Source: Methylosinus trichosporium OB3b
GTDB lineage: Bacteria; Pseudomonadota; Alphaproteobacteria; Rhizobiales; Beijerinckiaceae
Length of the DNA stretch: 64,000 bases
Direction of reading: 5' to 3'
Assembly (NCBI RefSeq): GCF_002752655.1
Contig: NZ_CP023739.1
Coordinates: 62,001-126,000, forward strand
Below are positions 8,518 through 18,965 of this stretch, piece after piece (position 1 is the first letter of the stretch; each line of letters opens with the position of its first letter). The position numbers and the translations under genes were made by a program. The notes below the pieces were generated by a model that did not search any database, was not told the origin of the DNA, and worked only from the letters and a program-made list of their open reading frames with translations.

Positions 8518-9458
8518 TTTGCGGCTTCCTCTCTTTGTCGGAGCATGTCGTTCCAGTCGTCGTCTTCGACCGGCGGTCTCAGCCGTTCGAAAACGACGCC
8601 GGCGGCGGCGGCGATCTCCCGATGGCGCGCGGCGTAGCGATCGCCGGCGCGATCGGCGTCGGCGGCGCTGCAGAAGACGGCTCCTGGGGTTCTCGCGAGG
8701 AGGGCGGCGATCGTCTCGATCGCTTCGATCGTCTTCGGCCCCATGCCGCCGCCGGTCGCGGCGTAGAGCGTATCGTCGCGGACATTGTCGAATGCGGCGG
8801 CGCTCAGCGCATCGATCGGCGCCTCCGCGAGCACGAGGCGCATCGGCGGCGCGGAACCGCCGGGAAGGCGGAACAGAACCTTGTCGCCGCCTTTGACCGA
8901 TCCTTTGAAATCGGGGCCGCGGATTTCGATATGGGTCACGGCGCCGTGGTCGTCGCGATGCGGGAACCAGGCACTGCCGTAGGGGCCTTCTCTCACCGCA
9001 TCGGCGGCGCACGCACGTTCGAGAACGCGTCGCGGCAGCGCGCGCTCGCCGGCGAGATAACGCCAGACGGTCGAGCCCGGCTGCAGCCGGCGGCGTCGTT
9101 CCCAGCGCTTCGAGAGCCCGAGCGCTGACGCCGCTCCGACCTGGGAGCGCTCGAAGGCAGGAAAGCGCGGTGTGACGCCGACGAAGCAACGCAGCGTCTT
9201 GCGCACCTCGCCGAAATTGAGCGACGGCTCGAGGCGCTGGACCAGACCGAATATATCGCCCTTCGCATCGCTCTGAGGGTCCCACCAGCCCTTGCCCTCG
9301 TGATTGACGATGAGGATTTCTCCCTGTCCGCGTCGGTATTTGAGGCAATTCTTCGTGCTCTCTCGGCGGTCGAGCCGCCAGGGCGGCGTCGAGCGCTCGA
9401 GAAACGCCGCGCAATGGGTCTTCGCCCGCAGCTGTTCGATTTCCAGGTCATGGCTCAT
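8514..9458 (-). CDS. DUF3991/toprim-domain primase-like protein
   Basis: 314 residues. The N-terminal half resembles DUF3991-type primase-like proteins (KNCLKYRRGQGEILIVNHEG, then GWWDPQSDAKGDIFGLVQRL). The C-terminal half is a toprim fold: LVLAEAPIDALSAAA supplies the conserved Glu, and VFCSAADADRAGDRYA supplies the DxD acidic pair. Such proteins are frequent on conjugative plasmids beside relaxase or replication genes. The start MSHDLEIEQL at 9458 is chosen because upstream residues in the frame are Arg/Pro-rich and non-homologous-looking. It is the first gene of an overlapping operon with the HD and UvrD-type genes. Confidence 0.85.
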   Translation of the reverse strand: MSHDLEIEQLRAKTHCAAFLERSTPPWRLDRRESTKNCLKYRRGQGEILIVNHEGKGWWDPQSDAKGDIFGLVQRLEPSLNFGEVRKTLRCFVGVTPRFPAFERSQVGAASALGLSKRWERRRRLQPGSTVWRYLAGERALPRRVLERACAADAVREGPYGSAWFPHRDDHGAVTHIEIRGPDFKGSVKGGDKVLFRLPGGSAPPMRLVLAEAPIDALSAAAFDNVRDDTLYAATGGGMGPKTIEAIETIAALLARTPGAVFCSAADADRAGDRYAARHREIAAAAGVVFERLRPPVEDDDWNDMLRQREEAAK

Positions 9459-9713
9459 GGCGTTCCGTCCCTTTCTCGGGTCGGGCGGAGCGGACAGGCG
9501 TGATTTCCCCTTGCTCCTTTCCCAAAACACCATCGGCCGACCGCGAGACGGCCGCGCTGCAAGGGCGCGCGGAACGCGCGGGAGCCTCGGCGACGCACCC
9601 TTGTCGGCGCGGACGGCGCTAGCGGTAGCCATGTCTGCCCTCTTCCTTTGCTCCGGATTCCCATTCGTGATTCACTCGTACGCGAATGCGAAGCGGCGGC
9701 GCGGAGGGCCGGC

Positions 9714-10070
9714 ATGGCGGCGATGGACGAGATCGCGATTGCGTTGCAGGGCCGAAATCCGGAGGCGAACCGCCATCGTTCCTGGCGCGTCGAGGCCGGG
9801 CGCGATCTGTTCGGAGCCTGGATCGTGAGCGTCTCCTTCGGCCGGATCGGGTGCCGGGGCCGAACATTCGCGCGCGAATTCGGATCGGAGGACGAGGCGC
9901 GCGCCTATGTGCGCGACGGGCTGCGTCGCCGGAAGGGCGCGGTTCGGCGCTGCGGGGTCGAATATCGCGTCGTCGACGCCTCGCCCGCGGCGCAGCCTCT
10001 CTTGGCGACGGTCAGATTATCGAGAGGCCATAAGCCCTCGGAAGCGCCAGAGCCACGCCATGAAGAGTGA
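9714..10070 (+). CDS. WGR-domain protein
   Basis: 118 residues from ATG 9714. A WGR-like domain spans most of it: LFGAWIVSVSFGRIG (the WGR strand region), then GRTFAREFGSEDEARAYVRDG. WGR domains bind nucleic acid in PARPs and in plasmid proteins. An earlier in-frame ATG at 9648 would add an Arg/Ala-rich tail and is less likely. The stop overlaps the start of the recD2-like reading frame by 11 bases, so the two were probably one operon before recD2 decayed. Confidence 0.8.
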   Translation: MAAMDEIAIALQGRNPEANRHRSWRVEAGRDLFGAWIVSVSFGRIGCRGRTFAREFGSEDEARAYVRDGLRRRKGAVRRCGVEYRVVDASPAAQPLLATVRLSRGHKPSEAPEPRHEE

Positions 10071-10997
10071 GCAGCCGTCGCAAAGCGGCGCCTCGCGGGA
10101 AACGCTCGTCGGCTCGGTGGAGCGCGTGACGTTCCACAATGAGGAGAATGGGTTCGCGGTCCTGAAGGTCAAAGCCCGCGGCAAGCGCGATCTCGTGCCG
10201 GTCGTCGGCCACGCCGCGTCGATTTCCGCGGGCGAATATATTCACGCCGTCGGCGTCTGGATCAACGACCGCGCCCATGGGCCTCAATTCAAAGCGGATT
10301 TTCTGACGACAACGCCAACGCCGACCGCGGCGGGCATCGAAAAATATCTCGGCTCCGGCATGGTCCAGGGCATTGGTCCCAAGCTCGCCGCGAGAATTGT
10401 CGCCGCATTCGGCGTGGCAACCTTCGAAACCATCGAAGCGACCCCGGAAAAGCTGAAGGTGGTCTCCGGGATCGGGGAGTTCCGCGCCAATGGGAGCCGA
10501 GCAGAAGGCCGTGCGCGACATTTTTCTGCACGCGCATGGCGTCGGACCTTCGCGAGCGGTGCGTATCTTCAAGACCTATGGGTTCGACGCCATCCAGATC
10601 ATGACCAAAGCCCCCCTATCGGCTCGCCCGCGACATTCGCGGGATCGGCTTTCGCGCGGCCGACGCCATGGCGATGAAGGTTGGCGTCGGCAAAGCGCCC
10701 AAACGCGTGCGCGCCCGCGTGTCCTTCGCTCTGCAGGAGGCGACCGACGACGGTCACTGCGGGCTTCCAGTCGAGAGCCTGCTCAGAACGGTGGTCAAGC
10801 TGCTCGACGTCGACAAGGCAATCGTGCGGACGGCGCTCGATCACGAGCTCAAAGGCGAGGAAGTCATCGGCGACACGATCGGGCGGCGTGCCCTGCATCT
10901 TCCTGCGCGGGCTTCACACGCCGGAGCGCGCGTCGCCGAGCGACTGCGAGCCTTGGCCGCGGGCGCGCCGCCCTGGCCGCGGATCGACTCGTTATAG
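10060..10997 (+). pseudogene. RecD2-type helicase, frameshifted and 3'-truncated
   Basis: The N-terminal half of a RecD2-type ATP-dependent DNA helicase is spread over three frames. Frame one (10060 to about 10488): VERVTFHNEENGFAVLKVKA (OB domain), then EKYLGSGMVQGIGPKLAARI. Frame two (about 10490-10607): AEQKAVRDIFLHAHGVGPSR. Frame three (from about 10608, after a C6 run): PYRLARDIRGIGFRAADAMA, then EGHCGLPVESLLRTVVKLLD. A local out-of-frame patch near 10905 (PCIFLRGLHTPERA) adds two more shifts. It ends PPWPRIDS at 10997, before the helicase motor motifs expected in a protein of about 700 residues. This is a decayed gene; no active helicase is possible. Confidence 0.88.
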
Positions 10998-11074
10998 GGA
11001 GTTGCCATGTACATTTATCGTGCCCGCTTGCGCGGGCGTGCTACAAGTCGGCGCTATCGTCCTCTTTTCCCTAC

Positions 11075-11947
11075 ATGACAATGTGGTACGCGCATTCGCT
11101 CGAAGACACGGATAAATCTCGCTGGCAGCCACTGTCAGTGCATTTGCGGTCGGTCGCCGAGCTTTCCGCGAAGCGCGCGGGAAAATTCGGCGCGGAAAAC
11201 GCCGCTGCGCTCGCCGGCGTGCTGCATGATCTCGGAAAATATACCGTCGAGTTTCAAAGACGGCTCGAGGGCGGACGGAGCGTCGATCATGCGTCGGCGG
11301 GAGCGAGGGAAGTCTTTCGCCTCGCTCGGAGCGCGCACGACAGGCTGATCGCGGAAATCCTCGCGCACGCCATCGCAGGGCATCATGCGGGCCTGCCGGA
11401 CAGCTTCGGAGCCGCCTCGCTGGATGAACGAAGAAAGGGTAAGTCGCCGGCGCTCGACCCCGTCTGGCGGGAGGAAATCGATCCCGTCGCCGAGGGCCTC
11501 ATGCCCGAATATCTGGCGAGGCCTTCTCGTCTCGACCGGAGGGCCTATCAGCACGCTTTTTTCGGGCGCATGATTTTCTCCTGCCTCGTCGACGCGGATT
11601 TTCGTGACACCGAATCCTTCTACAAGGGCGACCAGACATCACGAGAGTGGAAAGCGCTTCCTTCGATCGTCGATGAATTGCTCGCGCGCTTCGACGCGCA
11701 TATGACGAAATTGCGCGCCGGCGCGAAGCTCACGAGCGTGAACGCTATTCGGGAGGACATTCTCGTCCATGCGCGGGAACGAGCGGCGGCGGAACGCGGG
11801 CTGTTCACGCTGACCGTGCCGACCGGCGGCGGCAAGACGCTGGCGTCGCTCGCTTTCGCGCTCGAGCACGCCAAGCGCCACGGTTTCGAGCGGATCGTCT
11901 ACGCCATTCCCTTCACATCGATCATCGACCAGACGGCGTCGTTGTGA
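11075..11947 (+). pseudogene. cas3: cas3 fragment (HD nuclease plus start of helicase), type I CRISPR
   Basis: 290 residues from ATG 11075. The Cas3'' HD domain is clear: MWYAHSLEDTDKSRWQPL, LAGVLHDLGKYTVEFQ (HD pair), DHASAGAREVF and AHAIAGHHAGLPD. The helicase domain starts with LTVPTGGGKTLASLAFALEH (Walker A) and stops at AIPFTSIIDQTAS, just after motif Ia; the remaining motor is missing. The layout is closest to type I-C-like Cas3. The break coincides with the truncated end of the opposite-strand strawberry-notch gene. No other cas gene and no repeat array is seen nearby, so this is a relic. It starts 78 bases after the recD2 relic. Confidence 0.88.
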
Positions 11948-14900
11948 TCGGCGGCAAGTCGTCCTTGATCCCATTGTCATCGGTCAGCGCCAGTCCGGTG
12001 GCGTCCTCGAAGCATTGCAAAGAGCAGCCGTCGATTTTTCCGCGCACGATGAGAAGATAGAGCTGGCGCAGCGCATCGCGCGCATAGACGCTTTCGAGAT
12101 TATCCTCGGGACGGAAAAGGCCCTGCCCCCCGGTCTGGCGCTGTCCGCGAGTGATCGCGCCGAGCGTGTCGAGCCGGCGGGCGATTGTGGAAAGGAAGCG
12201 CTTTTCTGCCTTTACATCTGTGGCGATGGGCCGAAAGAGCGGCGGCTGCGCCTGGTTCGTGCGATTGGTGCGCCCGAGCCCCTGAATGGCGGCGTCGGCC
12301 TTCCAGCCGGGTTCGAGCAAATAGTGAACGCGCAGGCGCTGGTTCTTCGCCGAGAGTTCGGCATGATAGCTGCGCCCGGTTCCGCCGGCGTCGGAGAAGA
12401 CGAGAATGCGCTTTTGATCGTCCATGAAGGCGGCGGTTTCGGCAAGATTGGCCGAAGGGGCGCGGTTCTCGACGGCGAGACGATCGCCCTTTCGCACAAT
12501 GCGCCGTGAACGGCCCGTTACCTCTGCGACCATTTCGGAGCCGAAGCGCTGAACGATCTGGTCCAGAGCGCCGGGAACCGGCGGGAGCGACGCGAGCCGT
12601 TCGATCAAATCGTTGCGGCGCGCGAGGGCTTCGCGGCTTTCGACCGGCTGTCCGTCGCAATAGACTGGGCGCGATGATAGGTTTCCTTCGGCGTCGGTGA
12701 AGGGCTCATAGAGCTGAACCGGGAAGGAATGAGCCAAATAATCAAGTACATATTCGCGTGGCGTGATATCGACGCGAACGTCCTTCCACTCGTCGGTGGG
12801 GATTTCCGCGAGACGGCGCTCCATGAGCGCTTCGCCGGTGGAAACGATCTGCACAACGGCAGCGTGGCCGTCCCCGAGATCGCGCTCGATCGAGCGGATC
12901 AACGTCGGCGTTTTCATGCTCGTGAGCAAATGACCGAAGAACCGCTGCTTGGCGCTCTCGAACGCGGAACGCGCGGCGGCCTTCGCCTGGCGGTTCAGCG
13001 TTCCGCTGGAGCCGGTGATATTGGCGGCCTCCATCGCAGCGTCGAGATTGCGGTGGATGATCGAGAACGCGCCGGCGTAGGCGTCGTAGATGCTGCGCTG
13101 CTCCTCGGTGAGGCGGTGCTCGACGAGCTCGTATTCTACGCCGTCGTAGGAGAGCGATCGGGCAGTGTAGAGCCCGAGGGAACGCAGATCGCGAGCGAGC
13201 ACTTCCATCGCTGCGACGCCCCCGTCCTCGATGGCCTCGACGAACTCGGCGCGGGTGGAGAAAGGAAAATCGTCGCCCCCCCAAAGGCCGAGCCGCTGGG
13301 CGTAGGCGAGATTGTGGACGGTCGTCGCGCCTGTGGCGGAGACGTAGACGACGCGGGCGTTGGGGAGAGCATGTTGCAGACGAAGGCCTGCGCGGCCCTG
13401 CTGCGAGGGAGCGACGTCGCCGCGCTCGCTTTTCCCGCCGCCGGCGTTCTGCATGGCGTGACTTTCGTCGAAAATGATGACGCCATCGAAATCCACGCCG
13501 AGCCATTCGACGATCTGGCGGACGCGGGACATCTTCTGGCCCTTGTCATCCGTGCGCAGCGTGGCGTAGGTTGCAAAGAGCACGCCTTCGCGCAGCGTGA
13601 TGGTCTTGCCCTGCGCAAATCGCGAAAGCGGCGTCACGAGCAATCGCTCCATGCCGAGCGCGGACCAATCGCGTTGCGCGTCTTCGATCAGCTTGTCGGA
13701 TTTGCTGATCCAAAGCGCCTTGCGCCGGCCCTGCATCCAATTATCGAGGATGATCCCGGCCGATTGGCGGCCCTTGCCGGCGCCCGTGCCGTCGCCGAGC
13801 ATAAAGCCGCGCCGGAAGCGAACGGCGTTTTCGACGCCCTCGGCTACCGCCTGGACGACGTCGAAGGTCGTGTCGACCGTCCATGATCCGGCGAGATAAT
13901 CACTGTGCGCCTCGCCGGCGTAGATGACGGTTTCGAGCTGCGCGTCGGAAAGGCGTTGAAGGCTATTCGCCGGCAGCATAGGTCGATAGAACGGCTTCGG
14001 CGGCGCGACGCTCGCCATCGCCGCGGACTGGACGAGCTTGGTCGGGTGCGGCTGCGCGCCGGGAATGCGGATCGACTGTAATCCATATTCTTCGTAGATC
14101 GCCTCGGTCAGACGTGTGCTTTCCGGCGGGGTCGAGTCGATTGTCTCATAGGCGAGCGGAACGCCGGTCGGGTCCGCGATCGGCGCAGGCGCTGAACGAG
14201 CCGGGCTCGTGCGAGCGATAGGATTCCGCACCCGCGTCGGCGCCACGGCGGCGATCGGCGCGGAGGTATTGGGCAAGGCGAGGGGGAAGCGCGGCGGAAC
14301 GCTGCCCTCGATCCACTCGAGGAGCGTTGCGACGTTCGGCGCGAGGCCGGGCGACGCGGGGAACAGCGTCGGATCGTCGGCCGGGTTCTTTTCGATGACT
14401 GTGAGCCGGGTCGGAAAGGTCGTGCCGTGCTTGGCATAAACCGCGCCTGCGATAGAGGCGGTGAACACGACGCGCCCGCGCTCCTGCAATCGAACGAATG
14501 AATCACGCCAATCGGGAATGTCCGGGCCGACATTGGCGCCGGTGATCGCGACGAGGCGACCGCCCGGCGCCAGGCGGTGGAGCGCCGAGGCGATGTGGCG
14601 AAAGCCGGCGTCCTGGACGCGGCCCGCCACATGGGCCATCGCCGAGAACGGTGGATTCATGAGGACCACGGACGGTATCGTCTCGGCGCCGAGGTGATCG
14701 TCGATCTGCGCGGCGTCGAAACGCGTGACGGAAATCGCCGGAAAGAGCGCGGCGAGCAATTTCGCGCGTGTCTCGGCGAGCTCGTTGAATATGAGGGAGC
14801 TGGTCGCCGTCCCCGCTAGGATCGCGAGGAGCCCTGTTCCGGCGGACGGCTCCAGCACGCGGTCGGACGGTGCGATCGCGGCGGCCGTGAAGGCCGCCAG

Positions 14901-15299
14901 GCCGAGCGGAACGGGCGTCGAGAATTGCTGAAGCGCTTGGCTCTCCTCGGAGCGGCGCGTATGGGTCGGCAGCAACAGGGATATTTTCGTCAGCGCGGAA
15001 AGGCGGGCGGCCGCAGTTGGTGCTTTGCGGAACAGCGCCTTGCCATATTTGCCCAGGAACAGGACGGTCGCGACCTCACAGGCCTCATAGGCGGCTTTCC
15101 AGCTCCATGCGCCGGAACCATCCGATGCGCCAAACGCGTTTTCCATAACGTCGCGCAGGACGCCGGCGTCGATCTTTTCGCCGCGTTCGAGACTGGGAAC
15201 GAGAAGATGCGCAGCGGAGAGGATGGCGGCGGCGCCGTCACTGGGTGCAGGATCGAAGGAGTGTTGCTGGGTCGAAAGGACGGGCGCGAGAAAATTCAT
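11922..15299 (-). pseudogene. Strawberry-notch-like methyltransferase/helicase, 3'-truncated
   Basis: 1125 residues remain. The N-terminal third is an N6-methyltransferase-like domain: LEPSAGTGLLAILAG and VVLMNPPFSAMAHV. The middle is an SNO-type superfamily 2 helicase: GFMLGDGTGAGKGRQSAG (Walker A), IIFDESHAMQNA (DEAH-like), YVSATGATTVHNLAY (motif III). The C-terminal helicase part has ILVFSDAGGTGRSYHAELSA and AAIQGLGRTNRTNQAQPP (motif VI). The reading runs coherently to DDNGIKDDLPPITT, then a few foreign residues and a stop, at the junction with the cas3 fragment. Family members go on for some 250-300 residues more, so the C-terminus is lost. All motor motifs survive, so residual activity is possible. 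ATG 15299 (MNFLAPVLSTQQHSFD) is chosen over upstream ATGs in a low-quality Arg/Pro-rich stretch. Confidence 0.88.
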
Positions 15300-15355
15300 T
15301 GAATCGGCCTCATAGAGAGCGGACAATCGGTAAGCCCGGCGGACGCTCTCTCTCG
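15300..15355 (-). promoter_or_regulatory. Leader with shared CGAGAGAGAG motif before strawberry-notch gene
   Basis: Read on the minus strand, CGAGAGAGAGCGTCCGCCGG lies at about 15336-15355, 36-55 bases before the ATG. The same CGAGAGAGAG core occurs before the ParB-like and DUF932 genes, which points to a common control or leader element. Confidence 0.45.
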
Positions 15356-15489
15356 AAACCGCCGAACTCATTCGCGCAGACGGCCCTCTCCCTCTCTCCA
15401 CGGGACACAAAAAAAAGCGCCCGGCCTCACGGCAGGGCGCCTTCGATCGAGATGTGAAGGGCGACTTGCGCCGCCCTCTTCGGAATCGC

Positions 15490-17628
15490 CTATTCGGCGG
15501 CCATCGGCCGTTCTTGGTCTTCTTCGGTGTCGGCCGCGCCGTCTTCATCGTCGTCGTCGCCGGCGAGGAAGGCGGGCAGAGCCTCTTCTCCGCCCTCCCG
15601 ATCCGCGGCTTCGAAAACGTCCTCGCCGTCGGCGAGGCGCAGCGGCTCGGGCAGCCAATTGATGTCCTCGAGAAGGCGTTCAGCCTCTTTGGCCATTTCG
15701 CCTTTCTTCATATGGCCGATGAGTTCCGCGGCACGCTCGCCGGCCCCCTCGCGCACGGCTTCGACGATACGCGCCTTGGTGACGCGCCCGAAATAGTTGC
15801 CGACGGTCGGACGCCAGCCCGCCTGCGCCATGTCCAGGCCGGTCGCTCGAGCCAGTCGATCGGCCTGAGAAAGGCGAACCTTCAGCGCGTGATCGCTGAC
15901 GCCCGAGCCACGGTATGGATTCGGGCGCTCATGGAGCGCATTGACGCCATAGCTGACACAATGGGCGAGAAGCTCCATACGTCTGTCATCTTCGAGCTCG
16001 GTGAGCCAGTTCCACAGAGCTTCGTCGTCGGCGGGGATATGGTCGCCCCAACGCTCATGCCGATCGGCGACGGACTTCGCGGATTGGCAATCGTTCAGAT
16101 CCTCGGACTGCGCAGGGAACATGACCTGGCGAACATGCGCCTCCAGAGCCCCGGTTGCGGATCGGTGTTCGAACGCATCCGAGACCAGCTTATGGAGGAG
16201 AGCGGTCATCGCGACGTGAGGATTATTCGCGACCGCATCTCGCAGAGCGAGCGTGCGGTGGGCGGTCAGCTCCGCGACCAGGCGATCGGGCAACGGCTTG
16301 ATGCCGTCTTCCTCCGGCTCCTCCTCGGGCTGCGCCGCTTGGCCCCCGATTGTGATGAGGGCGCGCTGGACGAGGGGCGCCTTCGGTTCTGAGGTCTGCG
16401 ATTCCGCAGTCTCCGTGATGCTGCCGACCTCGGCTTCGGTCGAAGGCTCATCTTCGGGACGAACATAGCCGCGGTCGACTTTCGGCAAGCCGTTGCCGCC
16501 GAGGCTCACGAAGACGCCAGCGCGAGCAATGTCATCAGGCTCATACCGAACGGGGCGGTCCTCGAAAGCCTCAAGCGCCGCGTCGATTTCCTCGAGGCGG
16601 TTGTTGACTTCGTCGGGGATGTCGTCAGCCTGCTCATATTGCTCGACGAGCCTGTCGCTCTCTTCCCGAAGCTCCTCACGCGTCGCGCGTTCGTCTTCGG
16701 TCAAGGCAGCAGTTCCGGGCAGCCTGCGCAAGCCGTTCGTCAACCCGTAGGGAAGATGGACGGCGGCTTGGACCCATTTCCAGCCCTCCCCCGCGATGTC
16801 GTCAGCGACGTTCCTGAGCTTTTCCGCAACGAGACGATCGAGGAGGGCGACATCCTGGAACCATCCGCCTCGATCATCCTCGAAGAGGTCTCGGAGAATA
16901 ACGCCACCTGCGGCCTCATAGGCCGCCACGCCGACGAAGAAGGCGCGTTTGTCAGTGGCGCTCACGGTGGTTTGGGTGAGCGCGCGGCGGATATTGTAAG
17001 GCTCTTTCTGATAGCCGTTGCGGAGAGCATTCCACACCTGTTCCTGACGCGCGTGATCGTCCGCAACCGTGAACGCCATAAGCTGCTCGAGCGTCATCTC
17101 TTCCGCGGCGTAGACGTCAAGCAACGTAGGCGAGACCGACACAAGGCGAAGGCGCTGCTTTACGACGTGGACGTCGACCAAGAAGGCGGCCGCGACCGCT
17201 TCTTCGGTCATGCCTTTGTCGATCATAGCTTTGAAACCACGAAATTGGTCGAGCGGATGAAGAGGCGCACGCTCGATGTTTTCCGCGAGCGACACTTCGT
17301 CGATCAAAATGTCGCTCGCGGCGTCTCCGACGACACAGGGGACGAGAGCATTTTTCGCGAGGCGCTTCTGCTTGACCAACAATTCGAGGGCGCGATATCG
17401 GCGACCGCCCGCGGGAACCTCGAATTTCCCCGTTTCGGCGCCGTCAGCGTCGAGGATCGGGCGAACGTGGAGGCTCTGGATCAGTCCGCGCCGGGCGATA
17501 GACACGGCGAGTTCTTCGATCGACACGCCGGCCTGCACGCGGCGAACATTCGCCTGGGACAAGACGAGCTTGTCGAACGGAATATCGCGTGAGGAGGAGA
17601 GGGTGATTTTCTGAGTGGCCTTGGCCAT
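15490..17628 (-). CDS. Large ParB/KorB-like nuclease-domain protein
   Basis: 712 residues. The N-terminal ParB/Srx domain shows IPFDKLVLSQANVRRVQAG, ARRGLIQSLHVRPI, VPAGGRRYRALELL (the GxxRxxA motif) and SLAENIERAPLHPLDQFRGF, followed by a KorB-like HTH region (GMTEEAVAAAF, VVKQRLRLVSV). The remaining 450 residues are an acidic helical extension typical of the large plasmid-borne ParB proteins that travel with strawberry-notch and DUF932 genes. ParB-fold proteins bind CTP and DNA; this long form is not a normal chromosome segregation ParB, and no parA is nearby. ATG 17628 is preceded by GGAG. It shares a leader motif with both neighbours. Confidence 0.9.
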   Translation of the reverse strand: MAKATQKITLSSSRDIPFDKLVLSQANVRRVQAGVSIEELAVSIARRGLIQSLHVRPILDADGAETGKFEVPAGGRRYRALELLVKQKRLAKNALVPCVVGDAASDILIDEVSLAENIERAPLHPLDQFRGFKAMIDKGMTEEAVAAAFLVDVHVVKQRLRLVSVSPTLLDVYAAEEMTLEQLMAFTVADDHARQEQVWNALRNGYQKEPYNIRRALTQTTVSATDKRAFFVGVAAYEAAGGVILRDLFEDDRGGWFQDVALLDRLVAEKLRNVADDIAGEGWKWVQAAVHLPYGLTNGLRRLPGTAALTEDERATREELREESDRLVEQYEQADDIPDEVNNRLEEIDAALEAFEDRPVRYEPDDIARAGVFVSLGGNGLPKVDRGYVRPEDEPSTEAEVGSITETAESQTSEPKAPLVQRALITIGGQAAQPEEEPEEDGIKPLPDRLVAELTAHRTLALRDAVANNPHVAMTALLHKLVSDAFEHRSATGALEAHVRQVMFPAQSEDLNDCQSAKSVADRHERWGDHIPADDEALWNWLTELEDDRRMELLAHCVSYGVNALHERPNPYRGSGVSDHALKVRLSQADRLARATGLDMAQAGWRPTVGNYFGRVTKARIVEAVREGAGERAAELIGHMKKGEMAKEAERLLEDINWLPEPLRLADGEDVFEAADREGGEEALPAFLAGDDDDEDGAADTEEDQERPMAAE

Positions 17629-17670
17629 GGTCGTTGCTCCGCGACAAGCCGCCGAGAGCCTCTCTCTCGA
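17629..17670 (-). promoter_or_regulatory. Leader with CGAGAGAGAG motif before parB-like gene
   Basis: On the minus strand CGAGAGAGAGGCTCTCGGCG begins 42 bases before the ATG, followed by GGCTTGTCGCGGAG with a GGAG ribosome site. The layout and spacing nearly match those before the DUF932 gene, including the CTTGTCnCGGAG stretch. Confidence 0.5.
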
Positions 17671-17771
17671 CCTTTTGCTCGTCAATGAGCGAATCGCCGC
17701 CCTCTCCCTTTAAGGAGCGGGCGGCGCCATGATCGCAGACGACGGGACAACCGCGTCGCGGTTCTTCGGAC

Positions 17772-18965
17772 TCAGGCCGCGCGCTCAAGCAGCTTTTTCG
17801 CCTTCGCCTCCATATCGAGGCGAACGTCCTGATGCGGCTTGTCACGCGCGACGGCAGTGATGCCCTGCACGAAATCGAAAATGCTCTCCGGCGGACGCCC
17901 CTCCTCCGCCAACACAGCGTCGATGATTTTGCTCGTCTCCGCCTTCGAGAATCCGCGCCGGCGCAAAAACTCGTTGCGATCTTCGTCGGTCTTTGCCACG
18001 ATACGTTCGCGCGCAGCCTTAATGCCGTTGACGAAGGGCGTCGGCGACGAGTTCGCGAAATTCAACAGCGCGGGAGCCGCCTCATGCGCGAAGCGAGACG
18101 CGGCGTATTTGCTGTGGCGGATGGTGATCTCCTCGAAATTTTCGACGCCCCAGAGATTGCGATTCTGACACACGGCTCGAAGATAGAAGCTCGCGATTCC
18201 GAGCGTCTTCGCTCCGACCTCCGAGTTCCAGCAATAGAACCCGCGGAAATAGAGATCTGGCGAGCCGTCCGGGAGGCGGCCCGCCTCGATGGGATTCAAA
18301 TCGTCGACGAGGAAGAGGAAGACATCGCGATCGGAGGCATAGAGCGTCGTCGTGTCTTTCGTGATGTCCACGCGCGGATTGTAAACGCCTGTCGACCAAT
18401 CGAGGACGCCCGGAACCTTCCAGCGCGTGTCGCCCGTGCCATTGCCGGCGATGCGTTGCACGGCTTCGACGAGCTCGTGATCGAATATTCGCCCATAATC
18501 GGGGCCGGTCACGGCTCGCAGCTCGACGCGACCGTCGTCCGTCTCCAGCGTCTTGATCTGCTCGGCGCGGTGCGACGTCAGTCCATATTGGAGATTGATG
18601 CCGGCGATCGCTGCCGGGAGCTGGCGCAGATAGGAAGCCGGCGCGCCGACATGGCTCGCGAGCTGCCCGAAACTCCAATGCGTCGGAGCCACGGGCGCCT
18701 CGGCGCCCGGAAGGATCAGAGACAGGCGCTCGGCATTCGCGCGATCCGCTTCGACATGAATTTGCGCGGTTTCGACGACACGGGTGCGGCTTCGATCTGC
18801 GCGGCCGCGCACGGCGCGCGCCAGCTCGCTCAACGAGAGAAATCGCTCGTCAGCGGGACGAGAAAACCACTCGGAAGAAACGCAGCCAATACGCTCGCCG
18901 CGCGATACGTCGACTTTGTAGCCGTTGGTGAATTCACGGCGGGCGTCGAGAACTTGGATGTTCAT
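17772..18965 (-). CDS. DUF932-domain plasmid protein
   Basis: 397 residues. DUF932 covers nearly the whole protein: LASHVGAPASYLRQLPAAIA, AINLQYGL-type core (here INLQYGLTSHRAEQIK), ELRAVTGPDYGRIFDHELVE, then YNPRVDITKDTTTLYASDRD and RGFYCWNSEVGAKTLGIASF, all standard for the phage/plasmid-like family. Its biochemical role is unknown; members often accompany plasmid ParB-like and helicase genes, as here. The ATG at 18965 follows the shared leader with GGAG. A second, broken copy of the family core lies at 22342-22443. Confidence 0.9.
   Translation of the reverse strand: MNIQVLDARREFTNGYKVDVSRGERIGCVSSEWFSRPADERFLSLSELARAVRGRADRSRTRVVETAQIHVEADRANAERLSLILPGAEAPVAPTHWSFGQLASHVGAPASYLRQLPAAIAGINLQYGLTSHRAEQIKTLETDDGRVELRAVTGPDYGRIFDHELVEAVQRIAGNGTGDTRWKVPGVLDWSTGVYNPRVDITKDTTTLYASDRDVFLFLVDDLNPIEAGRLPDGSPDLYFRGFYCWNSEVGAKTLGIASFYLRAVCQNRNLWGVENFEEITIRHSKYAASRFAHEAAPALLNFANSSPTPFVNGIKAARERIVAKTDEDRNEFLRRRGFSKAETSKIIDAVLAEEGRPPESIFDFVQGITAVARDKPHQDVRLDMEAKAKKLLERAA

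Noticed and set aside
10998..11074. GC hairpin (GCCCGC...GCGGGC) before cas3, considered as a CRISPR repeat
   Set aside because: Occurs once; no spaced repeats anywhere near.
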